Of a stretch of DNA of 64,000 bases, positions 42,385 to 52,929 are shown in pieces. Numbering within the stretch: the first letter of the stretch is position 1; each line of letters opens with the position of its first letter. Origin of the DNA: Alteromonas profundi (GTDB lineage Bacteria; Pseudomonadota; Gammaproteobacteria; Enterobacterales; Alteromonadaceae); NCBI RefSeq assembly GCF_010500865.1, contig NZ_JAAAWN010000008.1, forward strand, positions 97,526-161,525. Reading direction: 5' to 3'. The position numbers and the translations under genes are program-made. The notes beneath the pieces are model-generated. The model was not told the DNA's origin. It saw only the letters and a program-made list of their open reading frames with translations, and ran no database searches.

Positions 42385-44484
42385 GTGCTTAAAACGATTA
42401 AAGGGCCGGTTGGACTTATCATTACAGTATCGCTATTTTTAATGGCGTTTTTGCTTATTATGCTAAGTGTGAATGAAAATAAATCAGATCACATTGACAT
42501 CGAAAAGCAGCACGGCGCAGCAATAGCACGAGGCTTAGCCAATACGCTAGCGCCTTTTATGGCCCGGGAATTGGATGTAGAGCGAACGCTTACCCCTTTG
42601 TTAGCAGGGCTAATAGAATACCATCATTTTATCGGCGCACGGGTTTACAACGCCAACGATGAACTTATCGTGGAACAAAGCGGCCATCACAACAGAAGGT
42701 TTGCCGAAGTATTCTTCCAACAATACCCTGCGTCTGCTATGCCCAATGGTACGTTAGTTGAAAACGACGCTGTGATAGTTCGTAAAAATATCGGTAACAG
42801 TCTTTATCCCGACGGATATTTAGTTTTATTTTTTGATATTCACATTCCTGTAAAAGAACGCTTAGAAAAATTATTAATGAGCGTTACCTTACCCGTATTC
42901 GGGTTATGGTTATTGTGCACGCTTGCCAGTTTGTTTCTTGTGCACCGCTTACTTAAACCGCTTACCGTATTAACTCAGTTTACCCAGGCTGTAGTACACA
43001 AAAAAGATTTTGCCTTACGAACATCTGTTGATGAGGCCAATGAAATAGGCACCTTAGGGCAACATATTAATAGCCTTTTGGCGATGATCGAAGTGGAATT
43101 GTTGATTAACCATGAACAAAACCAAACCTTAATAGACCAACAAGAAACAATGTCTAGGCTGGCGAATTACGATAGCTTGACGGGCCTGCCAAATCGCCAA
43201 TTCGTATTGGATAATTTAAAGCTAGAACTCGCGCGGGCAAGGCGCAATGAAGAAGACCTTGTGCTGTTGTTTTTTGATTTAGATGGATTTAAAGGCATAA
43301 ATGATTCGCTAGGTCATGAAACGGGCGACCTAATTCTTATTGAAGTGGCAGATAGAGTAAGTAGCCTTATTAGAGAGGGTGACCTAGTTGCACGATTAGG
43401 GGGTGATGAATTTCTTATAGTGCCTGACAGAGCCGCGCGAGATACAAGTGTTGAACATCTAGCTATGCGCCTAATCAGCGCGTTCAATGAAGCTTTTCAC
43501 CTTAGAGGTTTGTCGCTAACAGTTGGGGTAAGCATTGGTATCGCAAAGGCCGCGGATGCCCAGTATGACTTAAGTGAATTAATGAGTAATGCCGACTTAG
43601 CTATGTATCGCTCTAAAGCGAGAGGGCGGGGAGGTTATACGGTATTTACCCCTGACATGGTGGAAACCCACAAGCGAAAATTACATCTTGCAAACGCTAT
43701 TGAACATGGACTCAAAGACGATGAGTTCATTGTTTATTACCAGGTTAAAGTGAATGGCGAGGGTATGATAGTAGGGCTTGAGGCGCTGATCCGTTGGCAG
43801 CACCCTGAATTTGGCATGGTTATGCCCTCTGAATTTATTCCTATTGCAGAGCAAGGGGGGAAAATTACCGCGATTACCCAATGGGTAATCGATCAAGTTT
43901 GTGCGGATATGCCCACACTAAAAGGGTGGTTAAAGCGACGTTTTCGTGTATCGATTAATTTATCTGGCCACGATATACGCAATAGCTCGTTATTCGACAC
44001 GATTTATCAAATATTTACACGCCATCAAATAAACCCCGAGTATGTGGAGTTTGAAGTCACTGAGTCTGCCTATTTAGAAAACTTTGCACTGTCGAATAAG
44101 TTCTTTAAGCGCATGAGTAATATGGGGTGCGCTATTGCATTAGATGATTTTGGTACCGGATACTCTTCGCTAAGTTACCTTACCCAAATAAGCATCGATA
44201 CGTTAAAAATAGACAAGCAGTTTGTCCGTGAATTAGAGACATCTGAACGTAGCCAGTTAGTTACGGGCGCAATTATTGACTTAGCAAAGCGTCTGTCGTT
44301 AAGTTTGTGCGCTGAAGGAATAGAAAATAGCTTTCAGTGGGACTACTTAATTTCCCATGGTTGCGACCATATTCAAGGCTTTATGTTTAGCAAGCCTGTG
44401 CCCCTTGAGGAAGTCATTGCCATGCCTAGCCAATTCGATTTACCCCAGCTAATTGCGCAGCAATCGCAGCCTGACAAAAATTAA
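42385..44484 (+). CDS. Membrane GGDEF-EAL cyclic-di-GMP protein with HAMP domain
   Basis: About 699 aa from GTG 42385 (AAGGAAAA upstream); the frame is open from TTG 42328. TM1 is at about 10-30, a periplasmic sensor region at about 31-165, TM2 (LPVFGLWLLCTLASLFLVHRLL) then HAMP. The GGDEF domain has an intact ARLGGDEFLIV with FFDLDGFKGINDSLGH. The EAL domain has GLEALIRWQHPEFG, the metal-binding NLSGHDIR and DDFGTGYSSLSYL, and LKIDKQFVREL. Both active sites look complete, so it could make or degrade c-di-GMP depending on signal. Single gene. Confidence 0.92.
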   Translation: MLKTIKGPVGLIITVSLFLMAFLLIMLSVNENKSDHIDIEKQHGAAIARGLANTLAPFMARELDVERTLTPLLAGLIEYHHFIGARVYNANDELIVEQSGHHNRRFAEVFFQQYPASAMPNGTLVENDAVIVRKNIGNSLYPDGYLVLFFDIHIPVKERLEKLLMSVTLPVFGLWLLCTLASLFLVHRLLKPLTVLTQFTQAVVHKKDFALRTSVDEANEIGTLGQHINSLLAMIEVELLINHEQNQTLIDQQETMSRLANYDSLTGLPNRQFVLDNLKLELARARRNEEDLVLLFFDLDGFKGINDSLGHETGDLILIEVADRVSSLIREGDLVARLGGDEFLIVPDRAARDTSVEHLAMRLISAFNEAFHLRGLSLTVGVSIGIAKAADAQYDLSELMSNADLAMYRSKARGRGGYTVFTPDMVETHKRKLHLANAIEHGLKDDEFIVYYQVKVNGEGMIVGLEALIRWQHPEFGMVMPSEFIPIAEQGGKITAITQWVIDQVCADMPTLKGWLKRRFRVSINLSGHDIRNSSLFDTIYQIFTRHQINPEYVEFEVTESAYLENFALSNKFFKRMSNMGCAIALDDFGTGYSSLSYLTQISIDTLKIDKQFVRELETSERSQLVTGAIIDLAKRLSLSLCAEGIENSFQWDYLISHGCDHIQGFMFSKPVPLEEVIAMPSQFDLPQLIAQQSQPDKN

Positions 44485-44665
44485 GGCCTTGTTAAAGGTT
44501 TCGCAGTTAGTGTGTTACTAATTTGCTACGCTTTAACCAGTGTGATCTCAGTGTTTTTGGGTAACGTATTGTTATTTAATAAAAATAAATATTTGGCCTG
44601 ATTTTAGCAATTCTCTCGTTTACAAGACAAGGCGGTTTGGTACGTGAACAGCGGGAGATGTTAAT

Positions 44666-44968
44666 ATGAGTGGGCTGAGTAAAATTGCTATAGGTAGTTT
44701 ATTATTGTTGGCAACCCCAGCGATGGTTACTGCGCAAACAATATCGAACAAATCGTTAGCATCCAATTTGATGCAGCGGTTAGATGTGAATAAAGATGGC
44801 GTTATTTCTTTGAAAGAAGCGGTGCGCCATACAGCATTATTGCGTAATTTTGGCTTAATTGATGGTAACGAAGACGGCAAGTTAACGGTACGTGAACTGG
44901 CCACAAGCCAACTTACCCCGGGCCAACGCTCGGCTAAAAATACCGCAAGTAATAAAAAAGAAACCTAG
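44666..44968 (+). CDS. Exported EF-hand protein
   Basis: A 100-aa protein with signal peptide (LSKIAIGSLLLLATPAMVTAQ, cleavage near residue 24). Two EF-hand loops: DVNKDGVISLKE at about 45-56 and DGNEDGKLTVRE at about 72-83, both with Asp at positions 1, 3-5 and a Glu at 12. It should bind two calcium ions in the periplasm. GGGAG precedes the ATG. Single gene; role unknown. Confidence 0.85.
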   Translation: MSGLSKIAIGSLLLLATPAMVTAQTISNKSLASNLMQRLDVNKDGVISLKEAVRHTALLRNFGLIDGNEDGKLTVRELATSQLTPGQRSAKNTASNKKET

Positions 44969-45044
44969 GCTAGACGATTTTTAAGCTCGCAGGCCCCGTT
45001 AGCTAACGTTGATATTAAAATACTAACAAATAAAGGATAAGGTT

Positions 45045-46472
45045 CTGATCGACAAGTTTTCATTTGGCGAACGTTTAGTTCAGCTAGGCTCGCTTCGGCA
45101 GTTAACGCTCGGCAGTTTTGTACTTGCTCTCATCCCTTTGATTGCCCTGTTGTGGCAAAGCCAAAGCGATCTTGCCAAAGTGGGTAAAATGACCACGCTT
45201 GAAACACGCTTTGTGGTTGATGTGGTAGGCGATATGCAGCGCCTAGATGGCGCGGCCACTGATTTGGAGCGCAGCATTCGCCAGTTCGTGGTTATTCGCA
45301 ACGAAAAAGTGGCCTCCCTTTCTGACAACGCGTTGGAAAAGTTTGCTGTTGCCGCTGACAACCTGTGTCAGGCACTGTCGATTCCTAATACCTGTGAACA
45401 GTTATCTGACCAACTAACGCAGTTGGCGGAATATCGTTCTATTGAGGATCAACTGTTGCTTAATGCGTATTTAGCATCCGTTTCTCACAGCGTTGCGCAA
45501 TTACGCGACGATGTAGAACACGTGATTGCAGAGCGGGTTCAGCTACAACAAGACGACCTAAATGCCATGCAGGCAAAGCAAGCATGGTCAACGGCAATGC
45601 TTGTTAGCGTTTCTTTGTTGCTCATTTTGTTGGGCAGCCAACTCATTGTGAACCCCGTTAATAAGCTTAAACAAATTATCCGTAATGTGGCCCATCAGAA
45701 AGGTGAGTTGCCGCCGTTATCTCGACGGGCGCCAAGAGAGTTAATAGATGTAGAGCGAGACCTACATTGGTTGCATGACCGATTGCAACAACTAGAGCAT
45801 ATACGTACTGCGCTTTTACGCCACGCGGCCCACGAATTAAAAACCCCCTTAGCGAGTATAAAAGAAGGCTGTAGCTTACTTTCCGAGAACGTTGTAGGAG
45901 AGCTCAATTCGTCTCAGCAAGAAGTACTGTCGCTACTTAGTGGCAGTACCCAGCGCCTAAACACCCTGGTAGAAAAGTTGCTGGATTACAATTTATTGCT
46001 GCAACAAGCGCAACCAAAAATTGTTGAAACTAACCCTAAAAAACTGTTAGATGCCTGTCTAGAAGATTATGCATTAGCATTGCAAGAGCGAGAGGTTATC
46101 GTGGAGGTAGATGTTGCCATGATTCGCGCTGATGAAGAGCTGTTTCGGCGTATTCTCGATAACCTTGTGTCCAACGCCGTTGCCCATGGTGCATTAGGCA
46201 GACCAATCAATGTTCGTATTTACCAACAAGGTAAGCAAGCGGTGGTAGATGTTGCTAATCGAGGCAAGCGTATAGCCGCTGAATCTGTGCCTACTTTGTT
46301 TGAACCTTTCACCCGCGGGGCCGAGCCAAGAAACGACAATGTCATTGGAACAGGATTAGGCTTGTCGATAGTTGCCGATTGTGCGCGCTTAATGCACGGC
46401 GATGTAAGTGTAGTTGATGTAGACTATGCAGATGTGTGCTTTAGAGTGACGATTCCGCAACAGGAAAAATAA
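45045..46472 (+). CDS. glrK: Sensor histidine kinase GlrK/QseE, probably with a non-canonical start
   Basis: The first ATG/GTG/TTG in frame is TTG at 45138, but that removes half of the first membrane helix. The frame continues upstream in recognisable GlrK sequence (SLRQLTLGSFVLALIPLIALLW) to a TAA at 45024, with AAGGA at 45033-45037 and CTG at 45045 or ATC at 45048 as likely starts. The whole product is 475 aa, about the size of E. coli GlrK. Features: TM1, periplasmic four-helix region, TM2 (MLVSVSLLLILLGSQLI), HAMP-like part, H-box LRHAAHELKTPLASIKEG, N-box LDNLVSNAVAHG, G-box GTGLGLSIV. Operon with qseG and glrR; it senses envelope stress. Confidence 0.85.
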   Translation: MIDKFSFGERLVQLGSLRQLTLGSFVLALIPLIALLWQSQSDLAKVGKMTTLETRFVVDVVGDMQRLDGAATDLERSIRQFVVIRNEKVASLSDNALEKFAVAADNLCQALSIPNTCEQLSDQLTQLAEYRSIEDQLLLNAYLASVSHSVAQLRDDVEHVIAERVQLQQDDLNAMQAKQAWSTAMLVSVSLLLILLGSQLIVNPVNKLKQIIRNVAHQKGELPPLSRRAPRELIDVERDLHWLHDRLQQLEHIRTALLRHAAHELKTPLASIKEGCSLLSENVVGELNSSQQEVLSLLSGSTQRLNTLVEKLLDYNLLLQQAQPKIVETNPKKLLDACLEDYALALQEREVIVEVDVAMIRADEELFRRILDNLVSNAVAHGALGRPINVRIYQQGKQAVVDVANRGKRIAAESVPTLFEPFTRGAEPRNDNVIGTGLGLSIVADCARLMHGDVSVVDVDYADVCFRVTIPQQEK

Positions 46473-46474
46473 AA

Positions 46475-47065
46475 ATGAGAATAATTGTGTTTGTGCTGAC
46501 AGCGTCATTAGTGTCAGCGTGTGGTATGTTGCCCGAAAAGGAAGTTGAGAAACCTGCCGAAATAAAAGAAGCGACAAAACCGAAAGTGGTAGAGAAAGAT
46601 AAACTGTGTTGGTTTGACGAGGCCCCACAATCTTTTGAGCATAACTGCGACTGGCATTTTTGGAGCAATGTTTGGCTAACGGCCGACGCAACTCCCTGGG
46701 TTAAGCGTAAACAGCTAATTGAGGCATTAGGTAATACAGAAGCCGACAAGCTAAATAAGTACTTTTTAACCTTGCCCACAGATACGCCCTATCAAGATAA
46801 ACTACGTGCTCAACTTGCTCTGGATGAAGTAAGCCCTATGTTTAGTGATAGCGCACGTTTATTATTTAATACCATAGCCGTAAAGCCGAATAAACAGCAG
46901 ATGGAGTTAGAGTCTGCGATGAGCGTGCTAAGCAAAGAGAATGCGCGTAATGTGCAAGCGTTAAAAGCCTTGCGGGCAGAGCTTGATGCTCAACAACAAA
47001 AACTAGAAGAATTGTTGCAAATAGAAGCAACACTGATGGATAAAAGCAGGAGTAATCAACAGTGA
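46475..47065 (+). CDS. qseG: QseG/YfhG-like outer membrane lipoprotein
   Basis: A 196-aa lipoprotein with lipobox VSAC near residue 16 (signal FVLTASLVSACG). A Glu/Lys-rich linker follows. Then come WFDEAPQSFEHNCDWHFWSNVWLTADATPW and a C-terminal coiled coil (AMSVLSKENARNVQALKALRAELDAQQQKLEELL). Its position between kinase and regulator is that of QseG, which tunes the GlrK kinase. AGGAAA precedes the ATG. It overlaps glrR by 4 nt. Confidence 0.8.
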   Translation: MRIIVFVLTASLVSACGMLPEKEVEKPAEIKEATKPKVVEKDKLCWFDEAPQSFEHNCDWHFWSNVWLTADATPWVKRKQLIEALGNTEADKLNKYFLTLPTDTPYQDKLRAQLALDEVSPMFSDSARLLFNTIAVKPNKQQMELESAMSVLSKENARNVQALKALRAELDAQQQKLEELLQIEATLMDKSRSNQQ

Positions 47066-48402
47066 GTGAGCCGAACTCAGACAAGCCCCAATTATTGTTG
47101 GTTGATGATGATAAAAGCTTATTGCGTTTGCTGACCATTCGTCTTGAAGGCGAAGGGTTTCAGGTGACCGCGGTAGAAGACGGGCAAGCAGCATTAAAGA
47201 AACTGCAAAACGACAATTATGATGTGGTGCTTAGCGATCTTCGTATGCCCGGCCTAGATGGCCTTAGCCTATTTGAAGAAGTCATGGGTATTCGCCAAGA
47301 TATTCCGGTAATTCTAATGACTGCCCACGGCACAATTTCAGATGCGGTGGCCGCCACTCAGCGGGGTGTTTTTGGCTTTTTAACTAAGCCTGTAGACCAC
47401 GACGAATTACGTACTTTGCTGAATAAAGCGCTCAGTCAATCTCAGGCTGCGCAACCTGGCGATTGGGCAAAAGATATTATCACCCGTTCACCGGATATGC
47501 TTAATGTGTTAGACCAAGCCTATCGTATAGCACAGCGCGAAGTAAGCGTACTAATAAGTGGTGCTAGCGGCACGGGGAAAGAGCTTCTTGCTAATGCGAT
47601 CCATCGTGCCAGCAACCGCAGTGATAAGCCATTTATTGCTATCAATTGTGGCGCACTGCCAGAAAACTTACTTGAGTCGGAGTTATTCGGTCACGCTAAA
47701 GGCGCGTTTACCGGTGCGGTAACGGCTCACCAGGGCCTATTTCGCGAGGCGGATGGCGGTACTTTGTTTTTAGACGAAATTGGCGATATGCCAATGACGC
47801 TACAAGTTAAGCTTTTGCGCGCGTTACAAGAAAGACAAATAAGGCCTGTAGGCAGCAGCAAGCACGTTGATATTGATGTTCGCATTATCTCTGCAACCCA
47901 TAAAGATTTACATAAGGAAATGGAAGCAGGGACCTTCCGCGAAGATTTGTATTACCGTCTAAACGTGGTTAATTTAAAGCTGCCCTCATTAAAAGCACGT
48001 AGTGAAGATATTCCCTTATTATCGCGTACGCTGCTTCAACAAAGTGCGCAGCGCCATGGTGTAAACGTAAGCCAATTTTCTGATGATGCCATGCAGCAGT
48101 TGGTAAAGTCGTCTTGGCCTGGCAATGTTCGACAACTGGTGAATGTAGTGGAGCAATGTGTCGCATTAACGCAAACGCCTGTTATCCCTCTTCATTTAGT
48201 GGAACAAGCATTATCAGCTACTAAGCAAAGTTGGCCTACGCTTACCGAAGCAAGAGATGCATTTGAAAATCAATATCTTCAAAAACTGTTAAAGATGACC
48301 GATGGCAACGTAACACGGGCGGCAGAGTTAGCAGGGCGAAACAGAACTGATATGCACAAACTTATGAAAAAACACGAGTTAGACGCCGCGGATTTTCGTT
48401 AG
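47062..48402 (+). CDS. glrR: Sigma-54-dependent response regulator GlrR/QseF
   Basis: A 446-aa NtrC-type activator, GTG start overlapping qseG, with AGGAG upstream. Receiver 1-120 (LLVDDDKSLLRLLTIRLE, VVLSDLRMPGLDG with phospho-Asp near 56, TAHG, TKPVD). AAA+ domain about 140-370 with SGASGTGKELLANAIH (Walker A), ELFGHAKGAFTGAVTAHQG (the GAFTGA loop that contacts sigma-54), LFLDEIGDMP (Walker B) and RISATHKDL-type sensor. C-terminal HTH (DGNVTRAAELAGRNRTDMHKLMKKH). With GlrK it activates sigma-54 promoters such as the sRNA GlmY in enterics. Confidence 0.93.
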   Translation: MSEPNSDKPQLLLVDDDKSLLRLLTIRLEGEGFQVTAVEDGQAALKKLQNDNYDVVLSDLRMPGLDGLSLFEEVMGIRQDIPVILMTAHGTISDAVAATQRGVFGFLTKPVDHDELRTLLNKALSQSQAAQPGDWAKDIITRSPDMLNVLDQAYRIAQREVSVLISGASGTGKELLANAIHRASNRSDKPFIAINCGALPENLLESELFGHAKGAFTGAVTAHQGLFREADGGTLFLDEIGDMPMTLQVKLLRALQERQIRPVGSSKHVDIDVRIISATHKDLHKEMEAGTFREDLYYRLNVVNLKLPSLKARSEDIPLLSRTLLQQSAQRHGVNVSQFSDDAMQQLVKSSWPGNVRQLVNVVEQCVALTQTPVIPLHLVEQALSATKQSWPTLTEARDAFENQYLQKLLKMTDGNVTRAAELAGRNRTDMHKLMKKHELDAADFR

Positions 48403-48433
48403 GTAACCGCCGTGGGGCGTATGCTACTGTTGT

Positions 48434-49345
48434 TTAAAACAAGGGGCTCTGACTGGGCTGCTGCTTTAAGGATAAATTAGGCAAAGGTGTATCGGGAAAC
48501 CTTTGGTTATACATATCAATAAATTGCTGAGCCAGCCAAGGTGCATCTTTGTTATCTGGGCGATGGCAAAAGAAATAGGGCGTTTTACCGGCTAAACGCC
48601 ATTGGTGAATCTTTTCGGGCCAAGGCGCCAGACAGCGCTCATTGTCGGCTTTATTGTCGTTGCCAATAAATCGCACCATAGGTTTATTGGCAGTAGCAAT
48701 AACATTCACCGGCACCCTTGGTTTTTTCTCTCGCACGTCTTTTAATACCTCACTGTCCTCAGGCCCTGAAAACAGTGCCCGGGTATCCATAATTACCCGA
48801 TTGGCGCGCTGTTTTATCAGCAGTTGATTAAACGCCTTTTCTGCCTCACCTTTGGCGAAAAATAATGGATGTCGTACTTCCACAGCAACACAAATGTGCT
48901 GCGGTAGTGTGTTAAGAAAGTGGCGAAGAATAGTGAGTTTTTCAGGACCAAAACTGGCTGGCAGTTGTACCAACATCATCCCTAGTTTGTGCTGCAAGGG
49001 GGCCAGCAACGCTAATTGTGTCTGCACCTCTTCATCACAATGCTGCAACTGATGTACATGCGTTATCTGCTGGTTAAATTTAAACGTGAATGAAAAATCA
49101 GGCCCGACCGAATCGGCCCATCGTGTTACCGCGTCGGGATGAGGCAACGAGTAAAATGTGGTGTTACCTTCCACTGTATTGCATTCTTTTGCGTAGTGGC
49201 TAAGTTGGCTAGGCTCTTTGGGCAAGCCAGCAAACCATGTGCGTAACCACTGCGTGTGCTGCCACATAGGCAAACCAATATATACCGGGGGTAAGCAGGA
49301 GAAGGAATTACCTGCATTAGAAGAGGGATTATGTATATTTGTCAT
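48434..49345 (-). CDS. yecE: DUF72 family protein (YecE-like)
   Basis: A 303-aa TIM-barrel-like protein. DUF72 marks: YIGLPMWQHTQWLRTWF, LSHYAKECNTVEGNTTFYSLPHPDAVTRWADSVGPDFSFTFKFNQQITH, VAVEVRHPLFF and the Arg/Asn region VNVIATANKPMVRFIGNDN. It is divergent from aspS, a common arrangement in gammaproteobacteria. The biochemical role of DUF72 is unknown. It ends in a proline-rich tail. Confidence 0.88.
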   Translation of the reverse strand: MTNIHNPSSNAGNSFSCLPPVYIGLPMWQHTQWLRTWFAGLPKEPSQLSHYAKECNTVEGNTTFYSLPHPDAVTRWADSVGPDFSFTFKFNQQITHVHQLQHCDEEVQTQLALLAPLQHKLGMMLVQLPASFGPEKLTILRHFLNTLPQHICVAVEVRHPLFFAKGEAEKAFNQLLIKQRANRVIMDTRALFSGPEDSEVLKDVREKKPRVPVNVIATANKPMVRFIGNDNKADNERCLAPWPEKIHQWRLAGKTPYFFCHRPDNKDAPWLAQQFIDMYNQRFPDTPLPNLSLKQQPSQSPLF

Positions 49346-49511
49346 TGGGCTTTACGGCGCATTTGTTTATACTATGCGGCCTTTAAACTAATACATCGAA
49401 CATGATGACTGCGCCGCGCTAATTTGGCCGCCATTGTAGTGCATTTATTGCATGGGACAAGGGCTAGCCAGTATCATGTGAAGCAAGAAAAAATATCAGG
49501 GGTCAAGGACC

Positions 49512-51272
49512 ATGCGCACAGATTACTGTGGGAATATCGATTCAACTTACATTGGACAAGAAGTCACGCTATGTGGCTGGGTTAACAAACGTCGTGATTT
49601 AGGCGGCGTCATTTTTATCGACCTTCGCGATCGTGAAGGTATTGTACAGGTTGTATTCGACCCCGATTTACCCGAAGTATTGTCGGTAGCAAACACATTG
49701 CGCAGCGAATTCTGCGTTAAGTTAACGGGTAAAGTACGTCCGCGTCCCGAAGGGCAAATTAACAAAGATATGCGTACCGGTGAAGTTGAAATATTGGGTA
49801 CAGGCCTTGAGGTGATTAACAAGGCAGATGTACTTCCTCTTGACTGGAACCAAGAGAACTCAGAAGAACAACGTTTACGCTATCGTTACCTTGATCTTCG
49901 GCGCCCAGTGATGAGTCAACGTCTTCAGTTTCGCGCTAAAGTTACCGGTGCCGTGCGTCGCTTCTTAGAAGAAGAGGGCTTCCTTGATATCGAAACCCCT
50001 ATTCTAACCAAGGCCACGCCAGAAGGCGCGCGCGACTATTTAGTTCCTAGCCGTACACATAAAGGCGAATTCTTCGCCCTTCCTCAATCGCCTCAATTGT
50101 TTAAGCAATTGCTGATGATGTCGGGCATGGATCGCTACTATCAAATTGTAAAGTGTTTTAGAGATGAAGACTTACGGGCCGATCGCCAACCGGAGTTTAC
50201 CCAAATAGATATTGAAACCACCTTCTTAGATGCAGAAGGGGTAATGGGTATTACTGAGCGTATGATACGCGACCTATTTAATAAAATGCTAAATGTTGAG
50301 CTTGGCGATTTTCCGCGTATGACTTACGCAGAGGCCATGAAGCGTTACGGTAGTGACAAGCCAGATTTACGTAACCCATTAGAATTAACGGATGTTGCCG
50401 ATCTGCTTGAAACGGTTGAATTTAAGGTGTTCAGTGGCCCAGCCAAAGATCCTAAGGGGCGTGTGGCGGCTATCCGTGTACCAGGGGGGGCCTCACTCTC
50501 GCGTAAGCAAATCGATGAATACACTAAGTTCGTTAGCATTTATGGTGCGAAAGGTTTGGCATGGATAAAAGTAAATGAGCTAGCGCCAGGCCAGGAAGGA
50601 TTACAGTCGCCCATACTTAAGTTCTTAAGTGAAGATATTACCGACGCCATTTTAGCGCGCACCGGGGCGCAAGCGGGTGATATTTTACTGTTTGGCGCAG
50701 ATAACTACACAGTAGTTACCGAAGCTATGGGCGCTCTTCGCCTTAAACTTGGTGAAGACTTTGAATTACTTGACGGCGAATGGAAACCATTATGGGTTGT
50801 TGACTTCCCCATGTTTGAAGAGTTTGATGGTCAACTACATGCTATCCACCATCCGTTTACTGCGCCACGTGATTTGACGCCAGAAGCGCTTAAAGCTAAC
50901 CCTGCAGACGCCTTGTCTGATGCCTACGATATGGTATTAAACGGGGTAGAGCTTGGCGGCGGTTCGGTACGTATTCACAATGAAGAGATGCAATCGACGG
51001 TATTTAGTATCTTAGGTATTGATGATGAAGAAGCGAAAAACAAATTTGGCTTCTTACTCGACGCACTGCGCTTTGGCGCTCCACCTCATGCAGGTTTAGC
51101 GTTTGGATTAGATCGCTTAGTGATGCTTATGACAGGTGCAACGTCTATTCGTGATGTTATGGCGTTCCCAAAAACAACCACCGCAGCGTGCCCGCTAACC
51201 TCTGCGCCAAGCCCTGCCAATCCGCAGCAGCTAGAAGACTTGGCGATTGCAACGGTGAAGAAGCAATCTTAG
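49512..51272 (+). CDS. aspS: Aspartyl-tRNA synthetase
   Basis: A 586-aa class II synthetase. The OB-fold anticodon domain is at the start ([37 protein letters not shown]). Motif 2 is [20 protein letters not shown] and motif 3 [13 protein letters not shown]. The bacterial-type GAD insertion is present (about 280-410). The C-terminal part has the [19 protein letters not shown] signature. Length is typical for a gammaproteobacterial AspS. AAGGA precedes the ATG. It leads an apparent operon with nudB and ruvC. Confidence 0.98.
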   Translation: MRTDYCGNIDSTYIGQEVTLCGWVNKRRDLGGVIFIDLRDREGIVQVVFDPDLPEVLSVANTLRSEFCVKLTGKVRPRPEGQINKDMRTGEVEILGTGLEVINKADVLPLDWNQENSEEQRLRYRYLDLRRPVMSQRLQFRAKVTGAVRRFLEEEGFLDIETPILTKATPEGARDYLVPSRTHKGEFFALPQSPQLFKQLLMMSGMDRYYQIVKCFRDEDLRADRQPEFTQIDIETTFLDAEGVMGITERMIRDLFNKMLNVELGDFPRMTYAEAMKRYGSDKPDLRNPLELTDVADLLETVEFKVFSGPAKDPKGRVAAIRVPGGASLSRKQIDEYTKFVSIYGAKGLAWIKVNELAPGQEGLQSPILKFLSEDITDAILARTGAQAGDILLFGADNYTVVTEAMGALRLKLGEDFELLDGEWKPLWVVDFPMFEEFDGQLHAIHHPFTAPRDLTPEALKANPADALSDAYDMVLNGVELGGGSVRIHNEEMQSTVFSILGIDDEEAKNKFGFLLDALRFGAPPHAGLAFGLDRLVMLMTGATSIRDVMAFPKTTTAACPLTSAPSPANPQQLEDLAIATVKKQS

Positions 51273-51275
51273 TCT

Positions 51276-51716
51276 ATGGCCTATAAAAAGCCAGAATCAG
51301 CGCTGGTGGTGTTGTACGATCAACACCACCGGGTGCTGTTATTACAGCGCAAAGACGACCCTACGTTTTGGCAGTCTGTCACCGGTGCCCTTGAGGAAGG
51401 TGAATTACCTATTGAAACCGCATACCGAGAAGTTGCAGAAGAAATAGGTATAGATGCTAAAGCGCACGGGTTTAAGCTTAAAGATCACTGTAAACAAAAT
51501 AAGTACGAAATTCGCAGCCGTTGGTTGCATCGCTATCCCCCTGGCACAGTCTTTAACACCGAAAATGTGTTCTCTCTACAAATAGATAGTGCCTTACCCC
51601 TTGTTCTCACTGAGCACCTGCAATATCAGTGGGTGTCTAAAGAACAAGCGCTAGCCCGTTTGTGGTCACCTTCAAATAAAGAAGCGGTATCTTTGTTTGT
51701 ACCGAGTGTGCCTTAA
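51276..51716 (+). CDS. nudB: Dihydroneopterin triphosphate diphosphatase NudB
   Basis: A 146-aa Nudix hydrolase that removes pyrophosphate from dihydroneopterin triphosphate in folate synthesis. The Nudix box is complete: [23 protein letters not shown]. Start [25 protein letters not shown], 3 bp after aspS; its stop shares the A of the ruvC ATG. The aspS-nudB-ruvC context is the classical one. Confidence 0.94.
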   Translation: MAYKKPESALVVLYDQHHRVLLLQRKDDPTFWQSVTGALEEGELPIETAYREVAEEIGIDAKAHGFKLKDHCKQNKYEIRSRWLHRYPPGTVFNTENVFSLQIDSALPLVLTEHLQYQWVSKEQALARLWSPSNKEAVSLFVPSVP

Positions 51717-52234
51717 TGGTTATACTGGGTATAGATCCAGGTTCTAGGATCACAGGCTACGGTTTAATTGCGCGCAAGCAAGGTAAATTGGTCTATGTAG
51801 GGAGTGGTTGTATCCGCGTTGGTAGTGCAGATTTGCCTTCCCGTCTTGCCAATATTTATACCGGTATAAGTGACATTATTCGCCAGTATGAACCGGCACA
51901 ATTTGCGATTGAACAGGTTTTTATGGCGAAAAATCCTGACTCGGCGTTAAAGCTAGGGCAGGCGCGTGGTGCGGCTATCGTGGCCGCTACGCAAGCGCAG
52001 CTTCCGGTAGCGGAATACAGTGCTCGCCAAATTAAGCAAGCTGTGGTGGGTAAAGGAAGCGCTGATAAGACGCAAGTTCAACATATGGTAAAGCATCTGC
52101 TGAATTTAGCCGGCACGCCACAAGCAGATGCTGCCGATGCGCTTGCAGTGGCTTTGTGTCACGCACATACCGAACAAAGCCTAATTAATATGGCTGGCCA
52201 AGTGCGCAAAACAGTGCGCGGTCGCTTACGTTAA
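51716..52234 (+). CDS. ruvC: Holliday junction resolvase RuvC
   Basis: A 172-aa endonuclease of the RNase H fold that cuts Holliday junctions. Acidic catalytic residues are visible in [16 protein letters not shown] (Asp 7), [22 protein letters not shown] (Glu) and the C-terminal [17 protein letters not shown] (two Asp). The length is standard. It starts inside the nudB stop. Confidence 0.98.
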   Translation: MVILGIDPGSRITGYGLIARKQGKLVYVGSGCIRVGSADLPSRLANIYTGISDIIRQYEPAQFAIEQVFMAKNPDSALKLGQARGAAIVAATQAQLPVAEYSARQIKQAVVGKGSADKTQVQHMVKHLLNLAGTPQADAADALAVALCHAHTEQSLINMAGQVRKTVRGRLR

Positions 52235-52290
52235 TTTTCTAGAACCAATCCTAACTTTTTTGCTTTTGTAAGCACACAAAGAGACTATTC

Positions 52291-52911
52291 ATGATTGGAC
52301 GAATTCGCGGTACGTTAGCTGAAAAACAGCCTCCAGAAATTCTTGTAGATGTAGCCGGTGTTGGCTACGAAATTCACATGCCAATGACCAGCTTTTACCA
52401 ACTTCCTTCGATAGGAGAAGAGGTAGTTGTATTTACACACTTTGTGGTTCGAGAAGATGCTCAGCTACTGTTTGGCTTTGCTGATAAAATGGAGCGCGGC
52501 CTCTTCCGCGAACTTATAAAAGCTAATGGCGTTGGGCCTAAATTAGGATTGGCCATTTTATCGGGAATGTCGGCGGCACAATTTTTATCTAGTGTACAAA
52601 ACGAAGACGTTTCGGCGTTGGTTAGTTTACCTGGCATAGGTAAGAAAACTGCCGAGCGATTGGTGGTGGAATTGAAAGACCGCTTAGCTAAATTTGGTAA
52701 AACCCAAAGTATTGTAATGCCACCGCCAAGTAGCGACTTACTCAACGCTAATACGGTAGTGCCACTTAATGATACTAGAGAAGATGCGCAAAGCGCGCTT
52801 ATTGCCCTAGGGTACAAACCAGCGCAAGCAAGTAAGCTTGTGGAGAGTGTGTATCAGGAAGGAATGGAAAGCGAATCGTTAATTCGAGAAGCGCTTAAAG
52901 CCGCGATTTAA
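52291..52911 (+). CDS. ruvA: Holliday junction DNA helicase subunit RuvA
   Basis: A 206-aa protein that binds the four-way junction and loads RuvB. N-terminal OB domain ([31 protein letters not shown]), two helix-hairpin-helix motifs ([32 protein letters not shown]), and a C-terminal RuvB-binding domain ([22 protein letters not shown]). Starts 56 bp after ruvC. No LexA box of the usual form was seen by eye upstream. Confidence 0.98.
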   Translation: MIGRIRGTLAEKQPPEILVDVAGVGYEIHMPMTSFYQLPSIGEEVVVFTHFVVREDAQLLFGFADKMERGLFRELIKANGVGPKLGLAILSGMSAAQFLSSVQNEDVSALVSLPGIGKKTAERLVVELKDRLAKFGKTQSIVMPPPSSDLLNANTVVPLNDTREDAQSALIALGYKPAQASKLVESVYQEGMESESLIREALKAAI

Positions 52912-52929
52912 TTTAAAAGCAGAACCTAT

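Noticed and set aside
51600..52300. LexA (SOS) box before ruvC or ruvA
   Set aside because: No CTGT-N8-ACAG arrangement was found by eye.
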